From Oscillospiraceae bacterium (GTDB taxonomy: Bacteria > Bacillota > Clostridia > Oscillospirales > Acutalibacteraceae), in contig JAQWBK010000038.1 of assembly GCA_028706415.1 (NCBI GenBank), forward strand, positions 7,462 through 14,057: a DNA stretch of 6,596 nucleotides. The letters run 5' to 3'. Positions 5,392 to 6,596 of the stretch are shown here, in pieces (within the stretch, counting starts at the first letter, position 1; each line of letters opens with the position of its first letter). The position numbers and the translations under genes are program-made. The notes under the pieces were generated by a model. That model saw nothing but the letters and a program-made list of their open reading frames with translations, was not told the origin of the DNA and did no database searches.

Positions 5392-6596
5392 TTGGAAAAA
5401 ATTCATATTTGTGGCGGCAATCGTCTGGTCGGCGAAATTGAGATAAGTGGTGCAAAAAATGCAGCTGTTGCCATTCTTCCGGCTACCTTGCTTGTTGATG
5501 GTATATGCCGCGTAGAAAACATCCCCAACATTGCCGATGTTACAACAACCTTGAAAATATTAAATTTACTGGGTTCCCAGATAAAATATATAAATAAAAA
5601 CACGGTTGAGGTTGATAATCGTAATTTGCATAATAATATTGTACCTTACGATTTGGCAAGGAGTATGCGGGCATCCTATTATTTTATCGGTGCTCTGCTT
5701 TCGCGTTTCGGCAATGCTTGTGTATCAATGCCCGGTGGCTGCAATTTCGGGGTTCGTCCGGTGGATCAGCACCTGAAAGCCTTTGCCGCCCTTGGGGCTT
5801 CGGTTTCACCCATGGAAAACGGAATGATAGAAGTGGTGGCGGACAGGCTGATAGGTAATTCCATCTATCTTGATGTTGTTTCGGTGGGGGCAACCGTTAA
5901 TGCAGTTCTCTCGTCGGTTAAGGCAAGGGGCATTACCATTATCGAAAATGCAGCCAAGGAGCCGCACATAGTTGATTTAGCAAACTTTTTAAACTCGGCA
6001 GGTGCCGATATCCGCGGAGCGGGTACCGATGTAATAAAGGTATACGGTGTTGATTTATTACACAGCACATCTTATGCAATAATTCCCGACCAGATAGAGG
6101 CGGGGACATATATGTCGGCCGCAGCCGCCACCGGGGGGAGCGTTCTTATAAAAAATGTTATCCCCAAGCATCTTGAATCCATAACAGCAAAGTTGCAGGA
6201 AATGGGCGTATTGGTTGAAGAATATGACGATTCCATTCATGTCAGCCGCCCAAACCCACTTAATCAATGCAATGTTAAAACCATGCCTCACCCCGGCTTC
6301 CCAACCGATATGCAGCCCCAGTTTGCGGTATTGCTTTCGATTGCTAAGGGCACCAGCATCCTCACCGAGGGTGTGTATGACAACCGCTTCAGATATCTTG
6401 AGGAGCTCAGGAGGATGGGGGTTCAAGCCCAGGTAGACGGCAAGGTGGCAGTCTTCCAGGGGGTGGATTATCTCACCGCAGCCCCTGTAAAAGCAACCGA
6501 TTTACGCGGGGGCATTGCAATGGTAATCGCGGCGCTGGTGGCAAAAGGGGTTACCGAAATTGAAGAAATTCAGCATATTGAGCGTGGATATGAAGA
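5392..6596 (+). CDS. murA: UDP-N-acetylglucosamine 1-carboxyvinyltransferase MurA (3' end cut by window)
   Basis: The first 401 codons of MurA, open at the right edge. MurA transfers enolpyruvate from PEP to UDP-GlcNAc, the first committed step of peptidoglycan precursor synthesis in the cytoplasm, and is the target of fosfomycin. Numbered from the TTG start, it has SGAKNAA with Lys22 and Asn23, SMRAS with Arg93, and MPGGCNFGVRPVDQH with the catalytic, fosfomycin-sensitive Cys117. SVGATVN (164-170) is the nucleotide-binding loop, PTDMQPQF has Asp306, TDLR has Arg372, and IERGYE has Arg398; all match E. coli residues (K22, R91, C115, D305, R371, R397). By that alignment about 18-20 residues are missing. 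Since Cys is present rather than Asp, intrinsic fosfomycin resistance by that route is not expected. It is transcribed away from cobA, from its own promoter. Firmicutes often have two MurA paralogues; which one this is cannot be decided here. Confidence 0.97.
   Translation, partial: MEKIHICGGNRLVGEIEISGAKNAAVAILPATLLVDGICRVENIPNIADVTTTLKILNLLGSQIKYINKNTVEVDNRNLHNNIVPYDLARSMRASYYFIGALLSRFGNACVSMPGGCNFGVRPVDQHLKAFAALGASVSPMENGMIEVVADRLIGNSIYLDVVSVGATVNAVLSSVKARGITIIENAAKEPHIVDLANFLNSAGADIRGAGTDVIKVYGVDLLHSTSYAIIPDQIEAGTYMSAAAATGGSVLIKNVIPKHLESITAKLQEMGVLVEEYDDSIHVSRPNPLNQCNVKTMPHPGFPTDMQPQFAVLLSIAKGTSILTEGVYDNRFRYLEELRRMGVQAQVDGKVAVFQGVDYLTAAPVKATDLRGGIAMVIAALVAKGVTEIEEIQHIERGYE

Noticed and set aside
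6058..6426. Minus-strand open frame of 122 codons inside murA
   Set aside because: Fully antisense to conserved MurA sequence; no recognisable domain.

Overview
The window looks like a housekeeping stretch of a chromosome from a low-to-mid-GC Gram-positive anaerobe, most likely a Clostridia-class member of the Oscillospiraceae/Ruminococcaceae type. This is inferred from AG-rich Shine-Dalgarno sites (AAGGAAGG, GAGGAG), short AT-rich intergenic gaps, a monofunctional 5-formyltetrahydrofolate cyclo-ligase next to MltG, a short CobA, and a MurA that starts with TTG. No mobile elements, RNA genes, CRISPR arrays or phage genes were seen, and coding density is high. No taxonomy search was possible.

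Layout. Five genes lie on the + strand in one run (18-4535): a DUF2156/LPG-synthase-C-like protein, a GNAT acetyltransferase, a DJ-1/PfpI family protein, 5-formyltetrahydrofolate cyclo-ligase and the endolytic transglycosylase MltG. Gaps are 15 nt, 109 nt, a 7-nt overlap and 27 nt, so at least the first two and the last three look co-transcribed. MltG converges, across a 77-nt gap, on a single minus-strand gene for cob(I)yrinic acid a,c-diamide adenosyltransferase (cobA, 4613-5134). cobA is divergent from murA, which starts at 5392 and runs off the right edge about 18-20 codons before its expected end. The 257-nt region between cobA and murA holds recognisable extended -10 promoters for both genes plus inverted repeats.

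Functions. MurA makes the first committed precursor of peptidoglycan and MltG cuts nascent glycan strands at the membrane, so two ends of cell-wall synthesis flank a cobalamin adenosylation gene. The cyclo-ligase repairs 5-formyl-THF, DJ-1 is a stress or protein/metabolite-repair type protein, and the two leading genes are acyltransferase-fold proteins of unknown substrate. No dedicated pathway linking all of them is evident.

Novelty. I found no convincing undescribed system. The items most worth a second look are non-coding: a possible SD-sequestering stem-loop before the DJ-1 gene, an SD displayed in a hairpin loop before mltG, and dyad repeats at the divergent cobA/murA promoters. In MltG, the catalytic motif reads QWE where EKE is common.
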